Below, in pieces: positions 35,701 through 49,395 of a stretch of DNA of 64,000 nt. The notes under the pieces were generated by a model. That model searched no databases. It saw only the letters and a list, made by a program, of their open reading frames with translations, and had not been told where the DNA came from. Both the position numbers and the translations under genes were made by a program. This stretch comes from Rostratula benghalensis (Eukaryota > Chordata > Aves > Charadriiformes > Rostratulidae): NCBI GenBank assembly GCA_013399305.1, contig VXAI01000035.1, positions 4,782,646 to 4,846,645 on the forward strand. The letters run 5' to 3'. Position 1 is the first letter of the stretch. Each line of letters starts with the position of its first letter.

Positions 35701-38144
35701 TTAGTGGTGCTTTATAGAGATGAGAAATTTTATTCATTTGTTTATTTTAAATACCGCCAGTCTAAAACACCTATTTAGTCATGTCAAAGGTAAACTATGA
35801 GCAGGGGGAGTTTAGGCTGGCATTTGGTCAGCTGTTGAGCATGACCAACAAAAGAAGGAGCTCTGTACCTTTGATGCTGCATCCAACAGATTGTGACGAT
35901 GCTGCTTTGTTGCCCTGAGCATAGGTTATTGTCCTCTTGCAGGTTTTAAGTAGCAGTGAGTTGAACTCCTTTGGATTTAGTGAAATTGTAGATATTTCAA
36001 CGTCATGTTTCCAGAATCTGTAGACTTTTAAAAAATTAAGTTAAGGGCAGGTTATTGGTAAAATAATACTGTCTCGATGCAAAACCTCAAAGGAGTGAGA
36101 ATGTTTTGAATTAGGAACGTCTTGTATTAGCTGTAGCCTCACTGTGTCAGCTGCATTCGTAACTCTTGAGAAACCCAAATTTTGTCAGTTTCTGAAAGGG
36201 AAAGCAAGGTTGTATCACATGGAGCTGTACTGAGCATTATATCTCAACATTCCTTCCATCTTTCAGTGTGAGAGTGACCACTCTCCAGAAAGATATGAAG
36301 ATGGAACTTGTGCTTCTTCAGAATGAGGTGGTAGTTTTCTCAGTATTTTTTAAAATATTTCTCATTCTGTGTGTGCCTTTCGTTTTGGATTGATGAAGTC
36401 ATAACATCAATTGCTTAGACTTTATTGGTGTCATTTTTTTCATCATAAGAGTGTGGAACTGTGAAGTGATTCATACGACACTGAGGCAATAAAAATGTTA
36501 TGAAGTGCAATCATTGCATGTTTCATGCTCAGTAGCTAATTTTTAATTTCACCATCTTGGACACTTTTTCATCCCCTCAGATTTCCTAAATGGGAAAAGA
36601 GAATCGTTGGGACTTGGAAAACAGGAACAGTGATTTAAAATGGAATTAATTTACTTGGCTATTTATTTGCTTTACTTTTGCAATTATTTCTGATGTTTAT
36701 GTTTGGACAATAACTTTCATTCTGTGCATCGGATACCCTCTCATTCAGTGAAATTACAGTCCTGTGTTTGCGATATCATCTGTTTGCCATAAAGAGGAAA
36801 ATACCTCAGCTATGACATCAGACCAGTTGCGTTATGTCTGGATCATAACAGAGGTAAAAGTGAGTCTGGGAGGAGAGGAAGAAGCTGAGAGTGAAGGATT
36901 TTTTTTTTTTTTTTTTGTGATGCCTTCTGACTAGAAGACATCTTCCTATGAAGGCAATTATTTCCTTCACATTTAGCGGAATAGCAACTTTATGTTCCTT
37001 GTTTATTGATAGTAAAACCTTAACGGAACTAAACTCTTTATTAGTGTCTGTGTTTAATGCATTGGGCTACCTACTTGCCTATTAAATTTTAGTCTTTGGT
37101 GATTTGGAGTCACGGGAAATTTACTGAGTACCCAGGGGAGGGGGAGGCTGGGGGGTGACAGCTTTTATTGCTTGTATAACAATTACTAGGAGACCTGTGA
37201 AGTATAAGATAAGAAATGATGCCTGTTGTTTCTTGTGTATCCTTTGTAGTTAGAACGAGCATTCGTGCTTTTAAAGTGGAAAAAGATGTAGGTTTCATGG
37301 GACTGGCTGAACCCTTTGGTGTTCACCCTCCTGAATGTGAAAGATGTACTGGGACAGCAGTAGAGGGAATGTGTCTTGGTAGTGCCGTATCACACTGGTA
37401 CCAGCCTCTTCTGCATGAGACTCAGCTGAATTAGGAAGCTTACACGGGAGAGTTTCATATTCTTTCTTTCATACTCAAATATATCTTTAAAGTCTTCCTG
37501 AATGCTTATGTAAATTTTACTGAACTATAATTTAGTTGTAAAAAAAAAAAAAAAAAGTGCATTTTCATGTGGTTTCCATTTTTGTTGTATTAGCAGAATA
37601 GCAGCTTAATGGGAGACATATTCCTCTGTGTTTAAGTTGGAATATCAGCCCACTGATACCTGAAAATAGTCCATTTGGGCATTTTGCATCTGTGAGGCAG
37701 ACATGCCATGGTCTTCCCTTTTCATATAGAATCCTCTGTAGGATTTATGGAGATGCCTTTAAAGAATAATTTGAAAATAAGCAGGATTGGAGGTGGATGG
37801 GGCAAAGCATCTGTCTCCCGAGTTAAATGTTCTGAGTTTCCATTTCTTGAAGAGTCTCATTTTATGAAAAGCTAAATTTCCTGAAAGTTTAATTTTACAT
37901 TTTTCACTTGCTTTGACAGTTGCTCATTTCTTTATGGTTGCAAGGAAACTTTCATCCTTCTGGGACCAATGTACACTGTGCAAGTTCTGCATTTCACTGT
38001 ATTTCCTTATAAGAATAAGCAACTGAGGGTGTTGAATCTGGGACTAAGCAGGGGAGAAGGTGATAGTATACCATCACCTCTCCTTTGGAGCACAATACAA
38101 GGAACCACTCTCCTGGGTAGGGTAGGACAACCTAGAGGGTGTCT

Positions 38145-38172
38145 TGCCTTTAGGCAAAATCCCCTAAAGGCA
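38145..38172. repeat. Perfect inverted repeat, 10-bp arms, 8-base loop
   Basis: TGCCTTTAGG at 38145-38154 pairs exactly with CCTAAAGGCA at 38163-38172. It would form a short hairpin in RNA from either strand. No flanking mobile element was seen. Confidence 0.85.
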
Positions 38173-38955
38173 GCTTGGCCATCAAAGCTTGTTTATTGCC
38201 ACATTGGCAAATATGTGCAACATCCGCTCTGTGGCTTTTCTAAGCTTAAAAAAGTAACTGAGATCCACCTGGCAGCAGCCAAATGCGTGGGAGGGCCCCA
38301 TCTGATGGTTCAGGGAGCCGAGGAGCAGGTTGTGGAGGGGGTCACATAGGCCTTTTCACCTTCCCACAGAGAATTAACATGTGCAATATAGATAACATCA
38401 GTAGCCAAATAACAAAATCTCAAGCAGTTTGACTGGCATTTAAGGTTTCAATCAGTGAGAAGTTTTATTAATTAAAAAAAGTCCAATCACTCTTACGTGC
38501 CAAGAATTTAACCTTTAACAAGTAGAATAATCAGCGTTTTCTTCTGCAGCCCAGGGACCTCTATCTAGTGCAGTTGCACAGCTGTGTGTTTACAGATGTA
38601 ATGTACTGTTGTTCTGTATAAATCTGTCTTTGCCATGTAAATCCCGTAAATCCACAAGTTGATAGTTTTCCTGATGTTAGCCAGCCCTGTCTGTTTTCCT
38701 GGTCTTCATTTCTTTTCCTTCTGCAAGGGGGAGGCAATCGTCTGTGCTTGCCTTAAAGGTAAAGAGATGGAAGTGTTTCACAATTCCTGCCTTGCAAGTT
38801 GTCAGCAGGGCTCTGAAGTGAAATACCTGCTTGTTATTCTTGGAGATAAGTGACACAAAGCTAGAACATTTCTGTAGGAGATCTGGTAGTGCTGCTGTCA
38901 CTGTAAGGCAGACTTTGCAGTTCAGGAACTTCATATATAGAAGCATTTTCTCCCC

Positions 38956-38979
38956 TTTTTTTTTTTTTTTTTTTTTTTT
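38956..38979. repeat. T24 homopolymer
   Basis: There are 24 consecutive T bases. Read on the minus strand this is a poly(A), which could be the tail of a minus-strand retrotransposed sequence, but no body of such an element was recognised to its right. Confidence 0.9.
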
Positions 38980-41900
38980 ATTTCCCATACTAAGCCAAAA
39001 CAGATTGCAGCAAATAAAAATTTACTTTTATATGAAGGTCTCAAAGAGGTAAGACGAAATAAGCAGATCTTCCAGCAGTATCTCTTAAAAATGTTCATTT
39101 CTCAAAACAGAACATCCCCTCCTTTTTCAGAGGCTCAGTGGCCTGTAAGTTTCTCACCTAATTATGATACCTAAGTATGAAGTGTCATTTCTATCGGATG
39201 AGCAATGGCAAACATTAGGCACTTTGACAGATTATACCGATTTATGACTTTATATTGCCTTCTGGGACTCCATTTTTCCATTTGGTGTATGAAAACCCAC
39301 CAACTGTTGATCTCGGAAAGAAAGAGCTGTTTCAGAATTCTGTGATCTAAGTCCAGCTCTTGAAAAGGAAGTTCTTAGCTGTTGAGCTACAGGCCTAAAG
39401 GTGGGTGGAGAGTCTGCAGGCTGTGGTGCATCGGCTGGTGGGTCATTCAATTAGATGGTGTGGTCCTCTGCAGAACAGGTCAGAAAGTTTTGCTTTGAAG
39501 AGAAGTCTTGGCTGGACCACAGCATGTTGCTTAGAAAAACAAGCAGTCTTGAAAAAGCATCAAAACATTACATCCATCTTTTCCTTTAGTAGTGTATTCC
39601 AGTAGGTGACTACCCTTGCTGTTCAGCTTGTGCCATATTTCTCTTTGGTTTTTTCTGGCTTAACTTCTAATTCCTGGTTCTTGATTTCTCTTTCTTAATA
39701 GCTTCTTGCCTCAGTATTTCTCTACCTCACAGACATCTCAATAGGCTAGGGTGTCTTCAGTCTTCCATTACCACATGTTTTCTAGGTCACAACTTGGTTT
39801 TGTTAGGTTTTTCCTTTATGTCTACCAAATTTATTTTAGTTTTATGGAAAAACTTTCTATAGAGGAGTTCTTGATATTCTTTTAAATACTGTATCAGTAA
39901 GTGTGACACAATCTCACATTTTAGGACACATCACTTTGTGCTAGAATGTCATACACAATAATGGTAATTTCATTTTGTGAGGCAAACTAAGTTTGCCTCT
40001 GTAGAAAAAAATAGTTTATTTCATTCTTCATCAGTTGATGTCCCAGTGTAATTCTCCTTCTTACTGTATTATTAAGTGTAGCTCTGTCATGTAAATATTG
40101 TTCTGAAAAATGAGTATTTATCTCTAATAGACTTTCCTCTTTGACTTGGTACTGCCAACGACGGGACAGAGCATCTTCTCCCTGCTTGCCAAACTGCTCA
40201 CTCGTGTAATCACAGCTCAGCCAGGCAGGTGGGCGATGGTGTTGAACCGTGCCACAAAGAACAGTGGGTCAGCAGAGTTTCACGGGAAAGAGGACACAGA
40301 AGTAATAAAACTTAGAAGAAAGGGAAGCCACAGTCATTTAATTATTGTTAAATTTTGTGCCATCTTCAACATAAGTATGGAGTTTTCTTGTCTGTGCATT
40401 GCCCATGCGTGATGAAGAGCTGCTGTCGTTATGCTGTTATACGTGCCCAGACTGAAGGAAAGGTGTCCTTAGGGAGAGACAGCATCTTTTAGGGAACAAT
40501 TCTGTTCTGGAGTCTCTCTCACTCTGGGGTTTCCTTTGTGAAAGGAATCAGACCTGACAGGGGAAGAGCTTGCTATACACCAACCCTTCCTATGTCTGCT
40601 TTGATAAATTAAAGGTTGCTTTGGATAGGAGTTACACTTATTTTGTTTGACCATCCCTGGTAAATAATTAATATTCTCAGTTAACCTTAGAGACAAGATG
40701 AGGAACTGCCAACTTCCTCCACTGAGATGGTTTAATGAAAATTGTTCTCTGCTAGAATTTTGAAGGTCAAACCTGGCTTAAATATATAAACAGAAATTTT
40801 ATCAAGGTAAAGCAAAAAACCTTGTAATTAATCTTTTTTTAAGAAGTCCCTTCCTTTGAGAATTTCAAATAGTTTCAGACAAGGTTCTTCTGAATTTCCT
40901 TCATCATCTCTTTTAAGACTCCCTGTTAATTAACTTATTCATTTATACATTTTATGAAATGATGTTGTTGGCTTATTCCTATTTGTAAAGGCATCAGGAA
41001 GTTTGTGTACTGCACCTTTTGAAAAGTAATTAATGTTTCACTCTTACACGCCTATTGCTATTTTTCTATTTCCTATTGATTTGAAATCAGTATCTCTGGC
41101 AACATAAAGCTCACGTGCTGGTTCATCCGAGTTTTGTTTGCAAAAAGTGGACAGGACAGCAACGTTAAGCTGATCCAGTTAAAATTATGACCTTCATTTG
41201 ATGAGCTCAAGAGAAAAAAAGAAGTTGTAATGGTTTGCGTAATCCTGGCTTCCTTCCTCTCTGGGGGTGATCAAAGTTGTCCCTTTCCCACATGATTTGG
41301 GAGGAGCACTGTTGGTTTTACCAAACTAGAAGCTTAATGATGGGAGAGGTAAGTTCAGAGCAGTTCAAGCGCATGTTTTAATACTGAAAGAAGAAAGCAG
41401 TTGATGCTCTTATGATCCCATCCCAGTGCTGCAGTGCTATTAAACACTCTGGGCAAGGCCTTGATGATGTTTTTCAGGGTTATGGGTGGCGCAGGAGTTG
41501 CTCTTGTGGTCTCCCTGCTTGCCCACCACTTATGTGTGGGTTTCTCCTGAGCCTGTACTTTGTAAGAAGTTCCTCTTAGCCCACTTCTTGGTGAACCTGC
41601 ATCGTTGAACAAGGAATATACAAGCAGTTCTGCAAAAAGTTGGGATCTTTTGTTGCTAGCTAAACATTAAAGTCTTTTCTGATGTGGGAAATAAACTTTA
41701 GTGGAGCTTTACCTTGTTGCCTAATCTTACCTCTACTCTGCCTATCAGAATTATCTGTTTGTACTGTCAGGTACTCCAAATGTAATTTCTGGAATAATCA
41801 GATACAGTATAATTAAAGGTATTCATATTTGTTATTCACAGGTTTTCTCTTTATTAAATAGTTCAGCAAAATTATAGTAACAAGTGACCTCTTTTGAGAA

Positions 41901-44900
41901 GTGACTCATTGCATTTTAAAAGCTTTATAACCAAGTCATCCCTTACTTGTCATAGACATGGAAGATGAATAGATGGTTCTTCCCTGAGATTTCCAGTCTC
42001 GGGGGAAGTCCCTTTTCACTGCCTGTGGTGATGCTCAGCTGCATCACTACTTTTAATTGCCTCCAGGCTCCTGCAGGACTTTGTGTGTCCCCTCTGGCAT
42101 GACCTACATCCTTGCAGAACCATGAATCCCTCGGCGCTGGTTAGTGGAGTCTGAGCTCAGGACAGAAAGTCCTGTTGTTGCTAATCCCTAGCTGTCTGTC
42201 AGTGCTGTAAGCAATGTGCCAATCTCTTTCTTGTGTCCTTAAATTCGTCTGGAGTTATTTTGCCTTTAGAAGGATACAAATGAATTTTCTGTGTTAAAGA
42301 AGATGGTAGAAAAAGTGAGTGCTGTCTTGAGCATTATGGATACTGGGTGTGTTATTACACTGAAAGCCAGAGAAGGATGTAATAAATAGAGCACAAGTAC
42401 TTTATTGAATCATGAAAGTCATACATCATAATATATATGTATTTTTTCCCCTGAAAGAGGGAGTAAACAGTGAAGTAACGATTCCAGTTGTAGCTTGAAT
42501 TGCATTGCTGCAGGTCAAATGAAAGACAAGTGTATCAATGTGTCAGATAATTCAGTTTAATTTGGAAGGCCTAAACTGATGGAGGAGTAAGATGATATTC
42601 AGGGAGTATTAAAGTAAACACTACAGTCTGTTATGGAAAGGAAGTATTTATACAACATGAGAGTGACTTGTTAATTTTTGGAAGGATAGCTTTCTTCTCC
42701 CAGAATGTCTGTTCCATTGTTCTGTAGTAGTGAGGGTGTATGGACCTGCTCTTGGACTTTGTCACACAGGATTGAATTTACTGGACCTGCGCTGTCAAAG
42801 GCCTGTTGTTACACTGGTGCATCAGTTCCTATTTTGCTCTTTCTACAGGTAAATAAGGTAAACAACTTGATTATTTCCCTCCCCCACCCACCTGGCTCCC
42901 AGTTTGAATTAACTCACGAGCAGTGCCTCTCTGTTTGTTCTTGAGCAAATGTTGCTGACCAGTTTTAGCGGCTTTTGTCTGTCTCTGAAGAGTTCATGAG
43001 AGATCATACCCACTAGACAGAACTGTCTGTTAAATTTCACTTAGGAGACATCCTTACCAACTCATCCGCTCTTACCCTAGTCAGCTTCTTCTATACTTGT
43101 CTGATCTTTCTTAATCGGTGATGCTTTGTACTGAATTTTATCTGGGGTGGTAACAATACGTTATATAGTGACATTATCTTTCTAGAAATGCCTTTCTCTA
43201 GAAATATCCTCTGTGCTTTCATGGCTTTGTCATGCTGAGCATTCATAATTCAGCTGTAATCAATGGCTCTGCTGAGGTTGTTATCCTTCCTCTGAGTTTC
43301 TAACATATACCAGACTTCCTATCCGTCTGCAGGAACTTGTATTTAGGCTGTCAAACTTAATCTCACCTCTGTTATGCCATTTCTGAAACTCATCTTGAGG
43401 GATCTTTTCTTCCCATCTGGTATTTCTTTGCTGCTGCATCATACTGGTGTTACCTTCCAGAATGTGCCATTAGTAGGTGTCTCTAGGGCCTGTGCTTAAC
43501 CAATGCTTATATGAAAACTCTCTTTCTTTTACGAAGATTTGTACATATCTAAAACTGGTGGTAAAGATCCAATGGAGCCTCAGACTGTCACAGTGGGGCA
43601 GGTAGTTTTCCTAACAGTAAATGACTGATAATGCTCAGAAACGTGGAGCTGGTACCTTGTTCAGCATCATGCCTTGAGTCAGAAATGAGCACTGATGATG
43701 TGATCGCAAGGCCTCTGCTTTAAAAGTCAAGTAGTATTTTTTGCTTTTTATCAGGGGACTATCCAAAGGCTTCAAGAAAATGTGACATATGTCAGTGCAA
43801 ACTTGAGGCTGGGATGTGGAGGGCCAGCTGGAAGAGAAAATTAATGGGAACTGAGTTTTCAAAGCTCTTGGGTAGCTTTGAAAAGGGAAGCCTGGATATT
43901 TTGGCCACTGATATTTTGATGGATATGCTTTCCTGGGATACCATATATGTACATTCTATGGGTTCTGCTGCAATACTGGGCTGAAAGTCACCATAGATTT
44001 TATTTATGTATTTGTTAAAGATGAATAGCTCAGGTGAGCTGATAGTACACAGTGTCACACTCATCTGCATTTGCTGTTTCCATAGTACTTACCTTGAGGA
44101 CTTTTGGCAAGATTAATTTGAAACTTTCCAACTCTCGAGCTGCACGTGTAATATCTCTGAAAAAAACCCCAAATATCCATGTTTCTTTAATGCCCCCAAT
44201 TCTGTTTGTCATTGTTGTGTTTATTGAGCAGATTAATCTTGAAGCGTGAGTGATTGTGAGCTTAAGTAATAATGCAGAGTGAAATCTCCCGAGCAACCGA
44301 GTTGCAGGGAGTGTGTTCATGAAGGAACGAACACAAGGCTTCACATCCAACGGTGTAACATGGCACCTCCCTTGTAGTTTGGATTAGCATAATTTCCTCT
44401 GCTGCCTCAGCACCGCCTTCACTTGCTTCATTTCTCCAGAATTCAAAACATAGTTTTCCACAGGAGCTGCTACTTCTGCATTTGCACATGGCTTTACCTG
44501 TCCATCCTCTGAAACCACCCTCCTACCTCTGAGCCAGGGAGAAAGCACTCCAACTGTAAGCTTCTTAACTTAAAAAAAAGAAAACCAATTGTAAAAATTA
44601 CCTTTTTTTCTTTGTTTTGGGTGCCGGGTAAGACTACCCCACTGGTGTACAAAGGTTGGGAATAGTCTTTATCCCTAGGCAGGATAATCTTTTGATGACA
44701 GAGGTTCAAATTTGCAATTAAATTGCTGCAGTTTAGCAAATAGTAGTTTTTCATAACTGTTTCTGTATGAGACCTTTTGGTCTACAGCAAGTGCAAGCTT
44801 AAACCTCTTCTCTGCAAGCCAATAAAAGTCCAACTATTTCAGGACTTTGTTGTGGAAGTGCAGGCTCGGAGGGTTACTGTGGCTCCTGGCATGTGGTAAG

Positions 44901-47900
44901 AGCAGGAATGGGTGAGCTGGATGCCCAGGGTTAGAGTGAATTGCGTATTGGGATCCTACTGGAAAAAAAAAAAGGGATTTTTTTTTCCCTTTTCCCACCA
45001 TTTCACCTGAAACCAGAACGACCCCAGATTAGTTTTGTTTGTGGGAGTTTCCTATTACACATAATCGCAGACCTGTGCTTGTTCACAGGTGCTAGGGCAA
45101 CACAAATCTAAATTAAAAAGTGTCTTTCCTTTCCGGCTATCTGGATCAAATTGCAATGACATAATCTCCTCCTGAAGGCCGAAATCTGACAGACCTTGTT
45201 GCATTTTCTAATCTCTGCATGTTCTGTGCAATTCAGCCACAGCCCTGCCTGGCCCTTGCCGTGGGATGTGGCGAGAGCAGCACTGCTCGCCTATTAAAGT
45301 CAACGGGAACCTTTCCAATGGGTTACAAACCAAGCCTACGGAGAAGGAATCTGCCTTCTTAAGGGATGCACGGTAGCAACCGTGTTGCTCAAACTGGGAG
45401 CAGACACAAGGAACCTGAGGTGGCCTTGAGAGGAAGTTTCCTCTGTGAGATTTCCTAGTATGGTATGTTTGCATTGTTGCGCATTGTAAAGAGGATTTCT
45501 TATGAGCAGCTTTTAATCTCCTCCGACGTGGAGTGCAAACACTGTTTTGACATCAGTCACGCTAACAACGCGTTTGTACGCAGAATAGCAGTCACTTTTT
45601 AAATATGGGAATCACAAATATGCGTTGACAGAAAAATATATGTACGCAGTTTCGAGTCTGTGCTGTAATAAGTAAACCAGCCATTGTACTCCACAGAGCT
45701 GCGTGCTTTAAATGCCTTACAGAAAACAACAAACCCTAAAGTGAATCACAGTAATAGAAAAGGAAGTGTTTACATATCTCAAACCGTTCGGTACAATAAT
45801 CATCCCTTCCTTTTAAATTTAATTTCGGCAAATTTGAATCCAAACAAGATGAAGTTTGAAACATAAGCTTTCATGGCAAGGTACAATTCAGCGTGTAATC
45901 TTTTGCAGGTGGCTGTTACTCGTTTATTATTTGTATTTCCATATTGCTTAGCAACCCCAGTCCTGGACCAGGACCTCGCTGCTGTAAGTGCTCTGCAGGC
46001 ACTGATGGAACGGATGGTCGCTGCCTTGGAGAATGCACTGTTTTGTATTGAAGCCAAAAGTAAACTAATGATTTTTCATTCTGTCCTCCCTGAATGAGAA
46101 GAAAATTGAGGCCAACTGATATTTAGCTATGTGATTATCAGTGTATCTCTTGAATTACTGGATCAACACAAATATTTGGGGGCCTGTCGAGCGTGCAGGT
46201 TGAAATGAGTGTAGTTTTCCCGGATTTAGTGTCCTGGTGGCTGAAATGGGGAACGCAGCCTCCGAGAGTGGGATACGGGCCAGGTTGCTCTGCTCTGAAT
46301 AACCGTTTGCAGACAAAGTTGCTCATGCAAGCAAATAACTGCTCATGCTTTGCCTGACTCCGTAGTTAAGGCTGAACAGCCTACCCCGAGTTGCTGAGTA
46401 CTTACTAACACCTTCACTGAAAGGGGCAGAGCACCTGTATCCTTCAGCCAAGCGATGCACAACTACACCACATGCATTTACTTGAGAAGTTGTCTAAGTC
46501 AACATTTGCACGTCTGTCTCTTAAGTCCTCATTTAACCTCGTAAGTAGAAATGTCCTGATTTTTTGAAGGAAAGTAAGGTTTGTAGAAAGCAGTAATATC
46601 TTCATTTGAGAGCTGGGAAATTGGAAACAGTAGACAAAGTTTTGGTCCTTGCATCAGCAAATTGCAAGCTGACCACAGCACAGACACAACCACAATTGAG
46701 TACTTGGGGGCAGAGATTGCTGCTGTGGGACAAAGAGGAGCAATTTAACGTTGGCAGCTTCTACTTGTTGATCATGACCAAGCTCTTAAAAGGTGAGATT
46801 CACACCTCTGCTTCAAACCCTCCATTTCACCCTTGTGGCAGGCAGCTTGTTCCCATTCCATTGCTCCCAATCCATTGCCCTACTGCAGCTGTGGGCAGGA
46901 TGCAGTGCAATACCCTCTGGAGACAGGAAAAGAGATTGTCTTACCCTAGAAGAGGGCTTGGATGTTGAACTGGTAAGAACTAAAACTTGAACACCGTGAA
47001 AATGCACCGTGGTGGGGATGTTGCTTCCAGAGCTGTATTGGGATGTGTTTGGCTCAGAGGCAGTGAGAATAACTTGCTGGTCTATGATATTGCCTAAATG
47101 CCACGCAGGACCAGACCATGGCCAAGCACCTCTAGACACCTACCTGAGGATGCTGGTGGTCTGCATATGGTGGCTAATTTTAATAGCAGGCTCCTGTGCA
47201 AAGAGGTCATATGGGGGAACCACATAAAATGCCTTTGTATCAGGAGGTTAAAAACACCTTATGTTAATTCTGGATTCTAGCCAAAGTTACCCAGCTGTTT
47301 GGCTGAGTCTGGGAGCTAAGAGACCTAAAAAGAACTCATGTAATTAAAATGGTACTTGAGAGAGAGAGAGGTAGGCATCACCAAGAGTCAAGTTTGACTG
47401 CAGTATATGGATTGGGAGAGGGTGGGTGGTGTGTGTACACGGTGGGTGTGTGTTCAAGTTCCCCCTGAGTGCTCTGGGAGGTGAGACGAACCTTCCCACA
47501 ATGTGATGGTGGACACTGGGATGCTTGTGGTAAAGAAGGACACCGTGATCTGTAGTGCTGGAGCTGTGTGGCTGCAGTGTCACTAAATGAACTTAACATT
47601 GATAACTAAAAATGACCAATACCTGATGCAGAATTGACCCTTGTTAGGGGGTAGGAGGTGGCAAATAATGATTTGAAAGCTGTTGAATGTATAATAGTTC
47701 CCAGAACCATAAGCTTCTCTATTTCATTACACTAGCTCTGAGCACTGATCTGATCTGAGTACTGATTAGTCTGTAACTGCCTTTTGTAGACAACTATTCT
47801 ACATTTCTAAATAGTGTCCTGTCCACAGGTCACTTATTGCTCTGTAAATGCCAAATATTTTGATCCTGGATGCAATGGGCCGTGTTTCTAGTTTGAATTT

Positions 47901-48865
47901 TTCCAACTTTACTATCCCTTCCTCTTTTCTGGCCATAGAGATCCTTTTTGCCTGCATGGGAGGATATTTCATTGTGTACTTCCCCTTCCAGTGGTTTAAC
48001 AAGTTGAACAAACTTCTTCATCTCTACCCAAATGTACAGAAATTCATCTGAATGCTCTGAACTTTCCCAGAAGAAACAGGGAAGCTGGTGGACTCCTGTC
48101 AAGTCAAGTCTCCTCAGTCAATAACCCGTTCGGCTGGGAGCTTTCTGATCCCTGGCAGCAGTGGTAGGTGTTTTCACAGCAGCTGTAACATACACAAACG
48201 CTCTGTTAATCAAGTGCTGTCTTTTCAACCTTGAAGTCATTGCCAGTGGACATACTGCGTGCTGGTTAAAAATCCCAAACGCCTCTGTTTTTCTGTGCTT
48301 TCTGACTTTGTCTGACTTCTTGTCTAACTTTGTTCTACCTGATATGACACCAGATAACGTGATGCTTGGCTGGAATACAAATTAAATGCTGTCATACGCA
48401 AGCCAGTCCAAAAGGTCTAGAGGAGAAAAGTTTAATATCATTTTAGAGGAAAAAAACAACAAACGTCATTTCATTTGCTATCTTTATAGGCCTACAAATC
48501 ATCACTAATAGTGATGTAAAACAGCAGACATCAGTCTTTTCCCTACTGAAACAGAAGCATAAGTTGTCAAAAGTAATTTACATCTTAAAAGGTAAATTGG
48601 GGTGTGGAAACTTAAGTCCTTTACACAGGAGTAGAGCTGAACCAAAAGTAGGAAATAATTTTCATGGAGGCCTGATCAACTCTGGTTGTTTGTGGCCTCA
48701 TCACATGTTTTCAGTGAGAAAAGCAGGGTAATATCGAGCTCCAATTCCAGCACGGCTGTGAACTGAGATTCCCCCAAAAATGTTGTATGTGTCTTTCCAA
48801 AATAGGAAACGAAGGGATAGAAAGTCTTCCTGTAAAATAATCTGAAACTGATGCTTATTCTGTGC

Positions 48866-48886
48866 TTGTGAGCTCATAGCTCACAA
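48866..48886. repeat. Perfect inverted repeat, 9-bp arms, 3-base loop
   Basis: TTGTGAGCT (48866-48874) and AGCTCACAA (48878-48886) are exact reverse complements separated by CAT, giving a tight hairpin. Confidence 0.85.
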
Positions 48887-49329
48887 AACCCTTTCAGGGA
48901 AGAAAAACTTGCCTTCCTTACTTGAGGGACTTGGAAAAGGAGATGTTGTGTGGCAAAGGTTTCTTTAACTCATTACCTTGCTTGCTTTCAGAGCTATGAA
49001 TCTTAATCCTCCTTCCTCCCAATGTAGTTTCCCGTCTGTTGGAAAAAATCTGATCTATTATATACACAGCCTGTGTTGGTGCTGTCCTCTTTCAGAAGGT
49101 TTCAATCATCTTAAAAATGCTTGTTCTCTTGCTGCCTAGGGTACTGTCCCATCAACTTTTTGCCTTTTGACTCTAAACTCACAGTACGAGCTGTCTTCAT
49201 TCTGAGGTCCTTCCACCTGATTGCATCCTAGATCATTCATCTTTGATGTGACTCCTCTCCTTCCTGCATTACTGAAATTTCTTCTGTACTTGGTCTCTTC
49301 TGTTTTTGGTTTTCCTTCTTCTCTCCTCT

Positions 49330-49395
49330 CTGTTTTTTGGGTTTTTTTGTGTTACTTTTTGTTTTTTTGTTTGGTTGGTTTGGTTTTTTTGCTTT
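49330..49395 (+). repeat. T/G-rich low-complexity stretch
   Basis: T-runs are interspersed with GG (TTTTTTGGGTTTTTTTGTG, later TTGGTTGGTTTGG). It looks like decayed simple sequence. It could also be the reverse complement of an A-rich retrotransposon tail, but no element body was recognised. Confidence 0.6.

Larger units (their letters stand above)
32130..41000. other. Region downstream of BEND5, no gene recognised
   Basis: The region contains the candidate minus-strand poly(A) site near 32.7 kb, a minus-strand open frame of 158 codons at 33195-33671 without recognisable similarity, a 10-bp inverted repeat at 38145-38172, a T24 run at 38956-38979 and A/T-runs near 36898-36917 and 37540-37556. 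Acceptor-like AGs precede short open frames near 36265 and 37252, but neither resembles a known protein. In mammals BEND5 lies within an AGBL4 intron, so this may be AGBL4 intronic sequence; no AGBL4 exon was seen. Confidence 0.6.

Noticed and set aside
36267..36329. Exon-like segment encoding a Leu/Lys/Glu-rich helix, preceded by CATCTTTCAG
   Set aside because: It is about 60 bases, with a poor GTGGTA donor and no recognised protein. It is probably chance.
37253..37434. Open frame after CCTTTGTAG acceptor-like sequence, as a possible terminal exon
   Set aside because: The peptide is unfamiliar and no partner exons or poly(A) signal were found close by. Not supported.
45961..45984. Short segment between TTGCTTAG and a GTAAGTGC donor-like site
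   Set aside because: The splice-like ends are good but the segment is tiny and unrecognised. Such pairs occur by chance in long noncoding DNA.
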